A stretch of 64,000 bases of DNA. Source: Dillenia suffruticosa (Eukaryota > Streptophyta > Magnoliopsida > Dilleniales > Dilleniaceae). A program made the position numbers and the translations under genes. The notes below the pieces were generated by a model. The model saw nothing but the letters and a program-made list of their open reading frames with translations, made no database searches and was not told where the DNA came from. The stretch lies in assembly GCA_033439265.1 (NCBI GenBank), contig JAVTVX010000012.1:6561001-6625000 (forward strand), read 5' to 3'. Shown here piece by piece: positions 49,500 through 61,721 of this stretch. How positions within the stretch are numbered: position 1 is the stretch's first letter; the number at the start of each line of letters is the position of its first letter.

Positions 49500-51367
49500 A
49501 AAAACATGAATTCAAATTTGTTTTCTAAGCTTTGTATAATATTCAGAAATCTAATCATGAAAAAACTTTTAAATTACACATTGATAAGGGAAGATATACC
49601 AAACTTACAAAGTGCAGTCGGGAAATAAAGGATTTAACATTTTTCATTCATAGACGACTATCCTTGGCAAAAAATGACCAAATATTAGAATAACCCTGCT
49701 CGACAATGGTACCCTTAAGTAAAATTCCAGGTTTAAAATATGTTCGTATTCGAGTCTCAATATACACTAAAAAAAAAAATTCAAGTTAAAAAAAATGATT
49801 AGATTTAGACATTCTCGAATTTGGACTCTTTCTCTAATATTAATACCATATTAAAAACTTAAACTTTATATTAAAAAATTATATATATAATATCAAATAC
49901 AAAAAAAATAATTAATTCTACCCCAACTAATCCCACCCGAACTAATCCCATAGAGTGAAAATGTCTTTATATTTACAAAAAGATATGTTTTAATGAATGT
50001 ACATCCGACTAGCTACTTGGGGCTTAAGTTCGAATTCTATTCATTTTGATTTATTACGTGATTATATGAGAAAAATTATTTCTATTAGGTAATCATATTA
50101 TCCTATTGTATAATCATATGTTATGGATCTCTTATGGAAAAAAATAAACTCTTTATAAATTTCAAATAAATGTTATATTTCAAAATAAAACTAGTTTTGA
50201 AAGAATATCAAGAACTATTGTGATAGTCCCTAACTTAATTCAATCAAAAATATAAAATTTTAATTTTAAAACAAAGTAAACCAATTGGGGTCCGGATATT
50301 TTTGCCCCTTCGAGAATTTCATCTCTCAAGTTTAGAAGACGGATTTAAGTTGCTAGAATGGAAGCCTATGTGACCACACATCTTGCAAGAAAAAACAAGC
50401 ACAGGGTGGGATTGCCGAGCCAAACTTGATACGTGACACAAGTAGTTTGAACTCCCAAAACTCTAAAACCCAATAAGAGTTTGTCTTTTTAATTTAATTG
50501 AAATATGATTCTGAATATAAATTAATTATATCAAAAAAATACACAAGATTTCATGGAAGATTTACAATAAAAGAATGAAAAAAAAAAAAGAATGTTCCTC
50601 ATAGGAATTGACTACCTTTATATCCTTGTATGATGAAGTAGTATGGTCGACAAAAGCACCTATAATATACTATATATAAGTCAATTCATATGTGCCCTCT
50701 AAGTTGGGAAACCAAAGTCCATCTGCATCACTATCAAACAAAGCAGCTAAAATGACAACAAAAATGTCGCTCATTTCATGATCAGCCACATATATTGCTC
50801 GCCATAGCTGCAAAAATTAAACAACTTAGTATAGTGTATGCATCCGCCTAAAGCATATAACTTTTTGTCCATAATAATCAATTGTGCGGCAGAGATAGAA
50901 TAATCGACACAACAAGGCAAAGTAATACAGTAAAATTATAAAAATTTTTGCCATTTTAGTCAAAAAGATGTGATTTAAGTACGTATTTCCATTGAATATA
51001 AGTATTCACATAGCATACGGAAAGAAATGCTTTTGGAACTGTTTAGTTCACAAACAAACAGCAACTTATGCGTTTAAAAAACAAGACGATGAAGAAAACA
51101 AGATGGAACTTTCATATATTTCGATCAAAACATGTTAATTCGGATTCTTCAATGAAGATATTGTTGCTACAAACATTGAAACTACCTACTTAAAAAAATT
51201 TACCACCAGCTTGGCAAGTCCTTTTCTTTCAAATTCTCTCCTTTTAAATCCCCATCAAACACATCAACACCAATTTGAGAGAAGAAGAAAGTTATTTCTC
51301 TCTCCTCTCTCTCTATGTTTGAAAAATCTCAATAACAATCCAACCCCACCTGCCAAAAGTCTCAAAA
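49500..51367. other. Spacer and upstream region of the STR2 gene
   Basis: 49560-50700 is AT-rich with no gene. Near 50005-50045 'cttaagttcgaattctat' looks like a B box but stands alone. 50700-51367 is the STR2 upstream region, with a TTTAAAT-type TATA candidate near 51243 and a pyrimidine-rich leader at 51295-51315. Confidence 0.5.
51080..51103 (-). promoter_or_regulatory. Two TCTTGTT (CTTC/MYCS-type) motifs upstream of STR2
   Basis: AACAAGA occurs at 51080-51086 and 51097-51103, that is TCTTGTT on the minus strand, 17 bp apart and about 265-290 bp before the ATG. TCTTGTT is the core of the CTTC/MYCS element reported in promoters of arbuscule-induced plant genes such as PT4. A 7-bp motif is common by chance; the pairing and the gene identity raise its interest. 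Confidence 0.4.
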
Positions 51368-54216
51368 ATGGCTCCATATACTAATGGCCATCGCCACCGT
51401 GATGGCCGTGGTGATGCAGTGATTGACATAGGCAAGCCATTGAATTACACAGGCGGGTTAGAGTTTTCAAGCCTAACATACACTGTGACTAGGAAGCAAA
51501 AGATTGATGGGAGCCGGACAAGCCAAGAAGTTGACCTATTGCATAGGATTACAGGGTATGCGCCAAAAGGGTGCATCACTGCAGTGATGGGGCCTAGTGG
51601 TGCAGGAAAATCAACCTTTTTGGATGGCCTGGCGGGAAGAATTGCAAGTGGGAGTCTTAAGGGAAGGGTTTCATTGGATGGTGTGGAAGTCACTTCAAGT
51701 TTGATTAAGAGAACTTCTGCTTATATTATGCAGGATGATAGGCTTTTTCCTATGCTCACTGTGTATGAGACTTTGATGTTTGCTGCTGATTTTCGCTTGG
51801 GACCTATTTCCAGGGATGACAAGCGGGAGCGTGTGGAGAGGTTGATTGAGCAACTTGGATTATCAGTAAGTTATTGAAAACCCCACTTGCTCAAAAAGAT
51901 GTTAAAAACATGCATAAGTGTTGAATCTATGACAAATTTGTTCATCATTATGCATAAGCTTATGTAGAATACTTTTAGTATCATGTCACCGGCCCTTTTA
52001 TTCCCATTTAAAGTTTGACACGAGCAACAACTTGACATAAATATAGTGATATATCAAAAAAAAAAAAAAATTTACATTGTTGTAAGTTAAAAAAAAATTG
52101 TACTGTATCATGTTAAAAAAATAAAAAAATAAAATTTATTTTTTAAAAATACCGTACAAAATAGATTTTATATATCTGCTATCTCTTAAGAATTTACAAG
52201 AAATATGATTTATTGAGAATTGTAGAGGCTGTTTTCCTGTTTCTTCGACTAATAACAATGCTTTGATTGCAGTCATCTAGGAACACCTACATAGGTGATG
52301 AAGGCACGAGAGGGGTATCTGGTGGTGAGCGCCGTAGAGTCTCCATTGGTGTGGACATAATTCATGGCCCTTCACTTCTGTTCCTGGACGAGCCTACCTC
52401 AGGCCTGGACTCAACAAGTGCTCTCAGCGTGATTGAGAAGGTGAACCACATTGCACGCTCTGGCAGTACCGTGATCCTCACAATTCACCAACCTTCATCT
52501 CGCATCCAGTTGCTTCTCGATCACCTCATCATTCTGGCTCGAGGTCAGCTCATGTACCAAGGATCTCCAAAGGATGTTAGCCTCCATTTAGGTCGAATGG
52601 GGCGAAAAGTCCCCAAGGGAGAAAACTCAATAGAGTACTTAATTGATGTTATACAACAGTATGACCAGTCTGAGCATGGTGTTCAAGCTTTGGCAGAGTT
52701 TGCTCTTACAGGGATGAGACCTCCACAGCTGTCTGATGAAGAAATGTCGGTGACCTCTGCTCTTCCATCCCCTGCCCCTCCACCTCATAGAATTAGCAGT
52801 CGTGGGGACCAACATGGTAGCTATAGAGGGAAGAACAGAAAGCGACTTCACTTGGAAGCAAATAGGGGAGATGAGTTTGACAGCAGCATCAGAAGTACTG
52901 GTTCCAGGTCATGGAGTGCAAGTCAAAGTGGGATTGTGAAAACACTTAGGTTTACACCTTCTCACCCTGGGACTGACCGAAAATTGCAGAACCACATGAA
53001 GTAAATATTCTCTTTAATACTATAATCTCATAAATTTTGATTTCGTGACTACTTTAGAGCTAGATATGGTACTATACTACTGGCTAAATCATTGGATAAG
53101 AAATACGCAGTATAAGATTTGGTCATTCGTGTGAGCCTTGATAAATGCCATTTGCCTTGTGATCTTCGTTAATGGTTTCAAAGTGAGAACATAAATTCAT
53201 GAATTGTTTGTTTCTTTTTTTGCAGTCATTCACCTGCTGGTTACTACGCCAATTCAAGTGATATTCTCCCAGGCACACCAACACCACATAGCAGTGACTA
53301 CACTGTGAATGAAGATGACTATTTGACTCCAAATGTCAAACAAAACAACATGGCTTATCACCATCTAGGCCCAAAATTTGCCAATTCCTTCATCCCAGAG
53401 ACTTGGATCCTAATGCGCCGCAACTTCATCAACATTCGTAGAACCCCAGAGCTTTTCCTCTCAAGACTAATGGTGCTCACAATCATGGGCCTTATGATGG
53501 CAACCATGTTCCTTCATCCAAAAGCTGACCTCCAAGGAATCACCAATTGTCTTAGCTTCTTCATCTTCACCGTCTGTCTCTTCTTCTTCTCTTCCAATGA
53601 TGCTGTCCCCGCCTTCATTCAGGAGCGCTTTATCTTTGTCCGAGAAACCTCTCACAATGCCTATAGAGCCTCTTCTTACACCATTGCAGGCCTCATTACA
53701 TACCTTCCTTTCCTCGCTGTGCAGGCTGGTGTTTATGCAGGAATTGTCTGGTTTGCCTTAAAACTTCGTGGGTCATTCCTATATTTCTTGGTTGTCCTCT
53801 ACATGTCTCTCCTTTCCACCAACTCATTTGTGGTTTTCGTGAGCTCTGTTGTGCCAAACTACATATTGGGATATGCTGCGGTCATTGCCTTCACAGCCCT
53901 CTTCTTCTTGTTCTGCGGATACTTCTTGAATAGTCATGACATTCCTCCTTATTGGGTGTGGATGAACAAGATCTCAACCATGACATATCCATATGAAGGA
54001 CTTCTGATGAATCAGTATCAGACAAATCAAATCTTTGGGAATTTTACAGATGGAAGCTATGTTACAGGCGTTGGCATTTTACAAGGGCTTCACATAAATT
54101 CTGATGACAAAATGAAGAAGTGGGAAATGGTGATCATAATGATGGGTTGGGCTGTTCTATATAGGATTTTCTTCTACTTGATTCTCCGTTTTGCTTCAAA
54201 GAATCAGAGGACCTAG
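51368..54216 (+). CDS. STR2: ABCG half-transporter, STR2-like (arbuscular mycorrhiza)
   Basis: Three exons, 51368-51865, 52273-53000 and 53226-54216, GT-AG borders, phases closing to 738 aa. The nucleotide-binding domain comes first: Walker A GPSGAGKST (75-83), Q-loop YIMQDDRLF (about 119-127), signature VSGGE (181-185), Walker B LLFLDEP (201-207), H-loop His238. A variable linker (about 300-450) is followed by a C-terminal membrane domain from about 490 with about six segments, ending ASKNQRT. NBD-TMD order marks the ABCG (WBC) half-transporters. Particular phrases (VIDIGKP, GGLEFSSLTYTVT, ILPGTPTPHSSDY, CLFFFSSNDAVPAF) fit STR2. STR2 pairs with STR at the periarbuscular membrane, where the dimer is thought to export lipid to the fungus. 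It is missing from non-mycorrhizal lineages. All catalytic motifs are intact. Alternative: another clade-G half-transporter such as the ABCG17/19 group. Confidence 0.9.
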
Positions 54217-55070
54217 AGATCCCAAAAGAGAAGATGAAGAAGAGGGTACACACTTCCTCCATTGCTTTGTTTTTTCTTAGTTGTATTTTTACTCTATATG
54301 CTAATGATGTTGATAGTTGGATGAACCTTATAGGTAATATATACCAAGGGAGTACCAAACCAAAGGGTTGCTTTTGACATATTTCTTCTTTTCAAAAGAA
54401 TAAATGTCATGAAATATAGGTCCTATGTTTTTTTTGGATTACTATTTGTTTCTAATTTGTTATTTTTCCCCTATGTTACAACCGGTACCGATCGCATTTT
54501 GTTGACTAGAAAAGGAAAACATAATAGAAGAAATTTCGATTGTGGTGTTTGTTTCCCTTCTGATTATGGCTTGATACAAAATGAAGAATCAGAAAAATCA
54601 CATTAACTTCTCAACTTCTTCACATGTACTTATATATCATCATCAAATAGGCATTTGATATAGTTTTTGGATGGTACTTGTCTAATTTTTTTAACGGTTA
54701 AAATGCGTGTTTGATAATTCAGATAGACGGTGAAACGTTGATTATCCAAAAGTTGACAAAAGGTTGTTGGCTACCTAAAGTAGCTTTTCACTATTAAAAA
54801 AGTAATTTTGGATATTTTTTATTATTTTATTTATTTTATATCAATAACATTATATAAATTTAAATAGTTAAAAATTATTTTACTCATCTCACATTTTCTA
54901 ATTTGTACTATTTTTACTCTTTAATTTTTTATAAAATAAGATTTAAATTATTATTATGGTATATATTAGATTAATTGATTTTTTTAAATAGTTAAAAAAA
55001 TTTATCTTTTCATATAAATCATAGTTTATAAGATCTATATCAATTTTTTATAATATATTTGAATTAATTT
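54217..55070. other. STR2 3' region and spacer
   Basis: A likely polyadenylation signal AATAAA is at 54399-54404. The open frame at 54409-54606 (65 aa, hydrophobic start) lies just after it and has no recognisable features. The remainder is AT-rich. Confidence 0.5.
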
Positions 55071-57330
55071 GTCACGTCCCGACTCTCGGGTCAAACACGT
55101 GACAATTACCACGTTACCTTGAAACACGTATGATTCCCACCATATTTTCAGGGATACCATAAGGCATTTTCATGAATTCCACCATTTTCCAAAACAAATC
55201 AAAATATTCCATAAAACCAACAAAATTCATTCTCTTTTCAAACAATTCCAATTAAAATCTATAAATCAAAGTGATTCAAAAATAATTCAAAAAAACCAAC
55301 ATAGGTGATTTCCAATAAAATCCAAGTGAAATAATAAAATATTATCAAAATAATTACAAAACTCCATGTACAATTCGAATCAAAATTAACAAAGTATTTA
55401 CAAAAAAACGAAAGTTTCCAAAATATTTACAAAAAGTCCTCCTCTGATTCATCTTTCAATATCTTAAAACTATATCAGAATTTATATCAAAAGAAATCCA
55501 CCAAGATGGTCTCCCCAAGTCCAATACTAGAGATTAGTAAAAAATATTTGGTATTTAAATTTTCTCTATAAAAATAAGAGAATGAGAGAATGAGTATAAA
55601 TAATAATCAGTGAGTGTAGTTCAAGAAATGAGTATGACAAAAATGAGTGATAAATGTAAATGTGTCAATTAGTATTTCCAAAAAACTATTCCATCATATC
55701 CAAATATCGATAATTTATCGATAAATGACAAAGTTTCTACTAACCAAATATTTAGTAAGCATGAAAAAAAAATGCATCCAATCATTTCGAAATTCTCAAA
55801 ATTATGAGGTTGTCAAAAATCTCAAAAATCTCTTTTTCTGATAGAGATGAAACGACACTAAGGATGGAATTGTCAATTTTTTTCACAATTACTCAAATAA
55901 CCCAAATTTTGGTGTTAGCTCAAGTCTCTCCTGAGATGCAACCAAGTTAACTAAGGGGATGACCTCAAAGACATTTCTCGAGCGCAGTTACCTCCTTAGT
56001 TGTATAACCCCAATCACGTCGCCTCATCTATAGCCGCCTCATCTATAGCCGCATCATGGAAGGGAATGACTATATCTATTAACCATGGATATTAGTATCA
56101 CACCTCACACATGCACGAATCCATAAACTCATTTCCAAATTCAATGTATTAGCCATTCATCTAATCAAACAAAATCTAAATATAATTTTAATCATACCAA
56201 GTTTATGTATAAACAAAATGTGGTGCAAAATATATACAAATACCATTGAATGCATATATCAATTTAATACCTTTTTGAGACACTCTATAATCATAAATAA
56301 CATATAAAAATTCATTTTAAAATCATTTTAAAGAATTAAAGAAAACATTTCTTATTCAAACCACAAATATCCATCCACTCACCTCTTGGAATAGTAACCA
56401 CTCTCAATTCCTAACCAAACAAGATCCAATTCCTCCTTGAATTCCAAATACCTTAACCTAAGATATTGAATATTAATTAATCATTAAATCATTGTTCAAT
56501 ACTAGGACTAATCGGTTTCTCCTTAATACTTCACAACCCTAGTTTCCAACAAATTTTCAGCACAAATATATCTTAAAAAAAGGGCAATATCTTGAACTGT
56601 TATTCCCAGATTGCAATAATTCCAACTATCACTTATAGATGAGATATAAATCTATAACTTTTATGTTCGGGGTATAACATAATACTAAGAAAATAGCTCA
56701 ACTTTGGAACAAATAAACAACCAGAATGGAACAAAAACCAGGCATCCTCTGCAAAATATATCTTTTTGAAAAATTATCAAAAATCCGATTCTTAATTAAT
56801 CTATTCGAATCATATGTCATTTTCAAGTTATGAAAGTCTAGTTTAATAAAAATAAAATCTCATTCAATTTTCTAATCGAAGAGAAAATTATGAGTTAAAT
56901 ACCAAAATATGGTCAGAGTATCCAGAATGCAGGATCCATGATTTTTCATGTACTTATGTTCCAAAATGTGGCCCTTTTCATTGCTACACCATTCTATTTT
57001 GTCTTAACATCATAATCATATGACAAACATATTATACATAGTCATTAGATAACAATTTAAACAAATACAACTATGATATTTGCCTCAACTTGAAATTGTT
57101 TTTCCTTGAACTTTCTAGTTTTCCCTCTCCAAGTTTTCTTTAAGTTTTTCAGGTTGCTTTCTAAGCTATCTACACCCTTTTTTGCTTGTCAAAGACCAGA
57201 GTTATTTTGTATATAAATGGAGTTTGCTGATTTCAAGCTTTGATGGTGGTATTTATGGAGTTTTGGGTGAGTTTTAAAGAGAGGAAAATGAAACTCGGGA
57301 TTAGGGATTAGGGTTTCATAAAAAAGGTAG

Positions 57331-57382
<52 letters not shown>

Positions 57383-57450
57383 TTGCATTTAATGATACCA
57401 TCATAATAAACAACCATTTACTGTCCTCATGCCTTGTTTACAACATGTTT
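55071..57450. mobile_element. Second LTR-like sequence, probably same broad type as the one at 45.5 kb
   Basis: Starts TGTCACGTCCCGACTC, close to the start of the element at 45459, and shows a similar internal order: 'cccaagtcca', 'atcagtgagtg' (compare 'ctcagtaagtgagg'), 'cactcacctc', 'attagggtttcat' and a final CT-rich section. The right end and a TSD could not be found, so the end coordinate is approximate and the copy may be truncated. There is no coding region. Confidence 0.5.
57334..57380. repeat. (CT)n microsatellite
   Basis: An uninterrupted CT tract of 47 bases; the minus-strand open frame across it is an artefact. Confidence 0.95.
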
Positions 57451-58042
57451 TCAAAAGAAAAATGAATAAAAAATGTGGACAAGGGTAGGCAAGATATATT
57501 TTTTATTTATTCAAAGTGTTGGATCCAAAATTTTGAACTCTAATACTAATTCAACTCAAACCTAAAATTTCATATTTTTTAATTGTTTCAAGGCCAAGTG
57601 GTTGAAATTAATTACACCAAAATTCATCCCATAGGATGGAAGACACCAATACAATTAGGTTTAGGGTTCTAGTATTACATATTTATTTTTAAAAAATTAT
57701 TAATATTATATTTATAAATTTTATATTTCAATATGTAACAATAAAATAAAATATATATATGTCTTAAAAATAAAAATAAATATAATTAACATACAATTGT
57801 CCTTTTGGTCATGTTGTATATAAAAAACAATTTATATCAGTTAGACAAATAAACACTAATATTAACTAATAACAGTCATTTGCTATTGACTATCAACCAT
57901 CAACCATGAGTTACCAACTGTCAACCACCAGCCATCATCTATCTACTAAAATTTATCAGTTAAACCAAACAAATCTTAAGTAACTAAAACCACAATTAGT
58001 CACAACAAACTACAGGAACTAATCACTTTGCTTGATGACTAT

Positions 58043-59730
58043 TCAAGTTGTGCCAACTAAGCCTGATGACTCGACTGTTGCAAGGGGACTATTGGTGAAC
58101 TTTGTTATGGGCGATTGCATACTTTGTTGACCATACGCTTGACGCTCCCTCTCAAGTGGAGCAGGAATGTCAATCATGTTCAACTTATTAATTAGAGTAT
58201 GAAAGTAGAATGGGAATACTGCTTTTGTAAAGACATCTGCGGGTTGACTTGAGGTGCAGGTACCTTATGGTCTTAAGTCTCTTTGGAGAACTTGATCTCT
58301 TACAAAATAATAGTCTATCTCATGGTGCTTGGTTCACTCATGGAAGACAATATTTTTGGATATGTAAGGGGAAGCCAGATTGTCACAAAGTAGGCCTATA
58401 GGCTGAGCATAGTGCAATCCGAAAATTATTAAGCAATTGAAGCAATCATGTTATTTCACAGGAGGCGGTGGCTGCCATGGCATGATATTCTGATTCAGTA
58501 GAACTTCCAAAAACAATGTCATGTTTCTTTGTCTTTGAGCTATTAGCTACCTTATTTGAAATGGTGATCATTTTGCCATCCACATATACCAAAACCGCAA
58601 TAAAGTCCTAACCAATTGAACAGAGAATAATCTGACTTGGATTGCATATAGTCATGTTGAGTAAGACACTCTATGAATGTTAACTGACATTGCTTTTGAG
58701 CTTATTTCAAGCCATATCAGGATTTTTCTAGATAGCAAACCAAACTCCTATTTTTCTTAATATTGCTGTTTGGAGAAACATTTAAGGAGGTAAAGTTAAA
58801 TAGGTGATCAACTGTTCATGGTAGCACAACAATATCAGAAATAGATATAGAGTGCTGGTTTGTGGCATTATAGCTTGTGGAAGATCCATAAAAACTTTTT
58901 CCAAGAATTCCATTAAGAAAGGCATTGTGAATGTCTACTTGAGACACAAACCATCCTTTTGCTATTACAATTGCTAAGAACAAGCTTATAATATAATAGT
59001 GTATTTAATACAAAGTTTCAGTATAATTTAAGCCTTCTCTTTGCTTGTAACCTTTGCGTACAAGTCTACCCCTGTTCTGCCTCTCAAGACTCCCACTGGC
59101 GTTATACTTTGTTTTGTAAACCTATTTATAACCTATGGTTTTCTTTACCTTAGGTAATTCAACCATGTTCCAAGTTTTGTTTTGTTCTAAGGCCATTATT
59201 TCTTCTTTCATTGCTTGTTTCCAATAACTGCTTCTTTAAAATTTGTAGGACCAGAGATAGAAGAGATGTTCATGAGAAAGTTTCTATGCGCAAAAGAGAG
59301 GCTTGAATAGCATATCCATTTGTGAATTGGATGTTCTATTGAGAAAGTTTTCACTGTGAAGGTATAATTGGTAGTTTTATTTCCTTAGTGATAGTCAATC
59401 ATTTAGGTATGAAGGCATTTTGTGCGTTCAAAAACTCTTTCTAGACCAGAAAGAAATATCAGTTGATTACTAGTTAGAAGGATGATTATTAAAGGAGTTT
59501 TGTATATGTGTGGGAGATGAAACAAGGGTATCATGCGAAAATTGATAAGTAATGTCTGATGTATCTCGTGATTGTGTGTAAAACAATTGAGGGACATGCT
59601 TGATATGTATTATTTGATGACTTTTCATATGCAAATATTTTTTCATTGAACTCAACATCTCAGGACTATAGCCAACAAAGTCAGCGAAAGTCTGGTTATC
59701 AAGCTTAGCTGACACAGCTTCCATAATCAA
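58043..59730 (-). pseudogene. Ty1/copia retrotransposon pol remnant, antisense
   Basis: Reading the minus strand from 59730: a piece with DFVGYSPEM (integrase C-terminal region), then near 59200 YWKQAMKEEIMALEQNKTW, near 59100 KYNASGSLERQNRGRLVRKG and YKQREGLNYTETL (start of reverse transcriptase). Near 58500 EYHAMAATASCE marks RNase H, then come the C-terminal 'PADVFTKA'-like part and IPAPLERERQAYG before a stop at 58043. These are ordered landmarks of a copia Pol polyprotein. Much of the reverse transcriptase core is missing and many stops and shifts are present, so it is dead. LTRs for this copy were not identified. Confidence 0.85.
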
Positions 59731-61189
59731 TTAGCCAAGTGATTAGTTGAGATAGTTGTACATGTAAAGAAGTTGAAATTTTAGTGTGATTTTTTTTAAT
59801 TCTTCATTTTGTATCATGGTATCAAAGTGACAAAATAGCAAAAATTAGAGTTTGATCTTCGAAAGAGACCATCAACGTTTGATTATATAATTTTCTTTAA
59901 AAAATCAATCTCCACTTCACAAATCGAACAAATTTTCTTATCTTTCTTTATTTTCACGTAAAAATTAGGGTTCTTGATTTAATTTTTCTAAGAAAAGAGG
60001 TTAGGTTTGACAAAGTCTAGAGATGGCAAAGGTTGGGTTTTGATGAAGTTTGAGATAGCAAGTCACTTACCAATCTTTACAAATCCATAAGAAAATTCAA
60101 ACTCTCGTTTCTATCTTCATTCTTCTGAAGTTGCATCTTGATTACTTAGGCACTCATGTCCACCAATTTTTTGACATGGAGATGAATTTTTTTTTTTTTT
60201 TAATCGCAACATCATTATTCACAAGAAGAAGGATTTTTTTTTTTTAATGGATCAATTTGTCGAACCACAAGAAGGTAGTCCGCTATTTCTCTCATTCGGA
60301 CAACATGCAATGATTTGATGGTGGCATGGCTTCTCTGAACAAAATCTCAGTCAATTGTTTCCACAACCCTCTATATGGATAATATCAGTGAGATTTGGGA
60401 GATTTGGGAGATTTGAGATAATGCTAGTGGATAAGCTCACTAGAATGAAGAAACGAAATAACAAATATAGTAAGAAAACATTGTGTTCCTAATAAGAGAC
60501 TTCGGGTCGATTCTTAATGGTAGCGAAAATGATGTAAAACGACTTGGCAACGAGTTTATAGAACATTTGGGCATAGAAAAGTTGCATAAGAACAAGCAAA
60601 AAACAGCAAAAGAGGTTGTAGGATTAGAGGAAGGCAATTGGCAACTTTTAATTCTTTTTTTTTTTTTTGGTCTCTAGTTTGGCCACTGCTTTGTATCTGA
60701 GATTTCACCACGACTAATCTGAATTGATCTACTGTCAGGCGCGGGATCTCCCAACATGTTTTTACTAATTTTATTATTTTTCTATTAATTTCTTTCCTTT
60801 GAATGTTTTGGGTTAGAGTATAAATACTTCTCACGTGTTTTTCATAAGATATCTTTAGCCCATTTTTATCATTAAAATTTTGATTTCTTTTTAAATTTTT
60901 TTAAAATTTGGGTTTTTAGTTTTGAAATTTAAACTAATAAAGCCAATTCCATGTTTTTGTATCCACAAGAAAATACGCAATAATACATGGAAAGATAAAA
61001 ATATGAAATAATGGTAGTTGCTAAGTATGAAATACTTGTAGAGATCATACATGGATATATGAAATAATGCAAATCCAACCAAAATAGCACTTCTTTGGTT
61101 GGAATCAATTATGATGGGAAATCAATTATGATGGGAAATATTTAGAGTCAAAATAATTCAATTCAAGGATTCCAAGATCTTGGTCAAGC
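59731..61189. other. Gene-free stretch with a possible primer-binding site
   Basis: At 59816 the plus strand reads 'tggtatcaaagtg', close to the TGGTATCAGAGC used by copia elements (initiator-Met tRNA), and it follows 'ttgtatca', which could be an LTR end. Its orientation is opposite to the pol remnant next to it, so it may belong to another decayed element. The rest has no recognisable gene. Confidence 0.4.
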
Positions 61190-61600
61190 ATTTGTTGAGT
61201 ATTTTCGTGACTTATTTCGTGGCTAATTAGTTACGAAAAAAATTTCGTAACAAAATTAGCCACGAAACTATCAATTCGTCGTAACTTTAGGAACGAATAG
61301 CAATTTTAGTTAATTTTTGTTACAAATTTGATATTCGTTGCTAAATTTATTGACGAATCTTGTTTTTGTCACAAAATGTAACGACGAAGATTCGTTGCTA
61401 AGTTTAGCGGTAAAAATTAGATTCGTAGCGATCGTCGCTAATTATTTATAAAAATATTTTTGTAACAAAATTTAACAATGAATTTCTCGATTAATGGCTA
61501 AATTTATCGGTAATTAGTCACACAATTATTCGTAACTAAATTCGTTACTAATTTGCAATGGTAATTGGGAATTCGTGGTTAAATTCTTTCTACACTCTCT
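61190..61600. mobile_element. CACTA-like subterminal repeats, part 1
   Basis: A dense field of short motifs in both orientations: 'ttcgtggctaatta', 'ttcgttgctaa', 'ttcgtcgtaac', 'cgtcgctaatta', 'gttacgaa'. Plant CACTA (En/Spm) elements carry such subterminal TTCGTCGCTAA repeats as transposase-binding sites. Termini and TSD were not found, so boundaries are approximate. Confidence 0.6.
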
Positions 61601-61721
61601 TATGAAACATTTTCAACCATATATTTCTTTTTAACATTTTCTGAATAACAGAATCGAATTGAATATATAGTGAATATTACAATTTTTACCAAATTAACCA
61701 TTTTTTGTAATAAATAATCAT

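Noticed and set aside
54409-54606. 65-aa secreted-like small protein after STR2
   Set aside because: Starts just past the STR2 polyadenylation signal, lacks a family match and lies in AT-rich sequence; could be chance.
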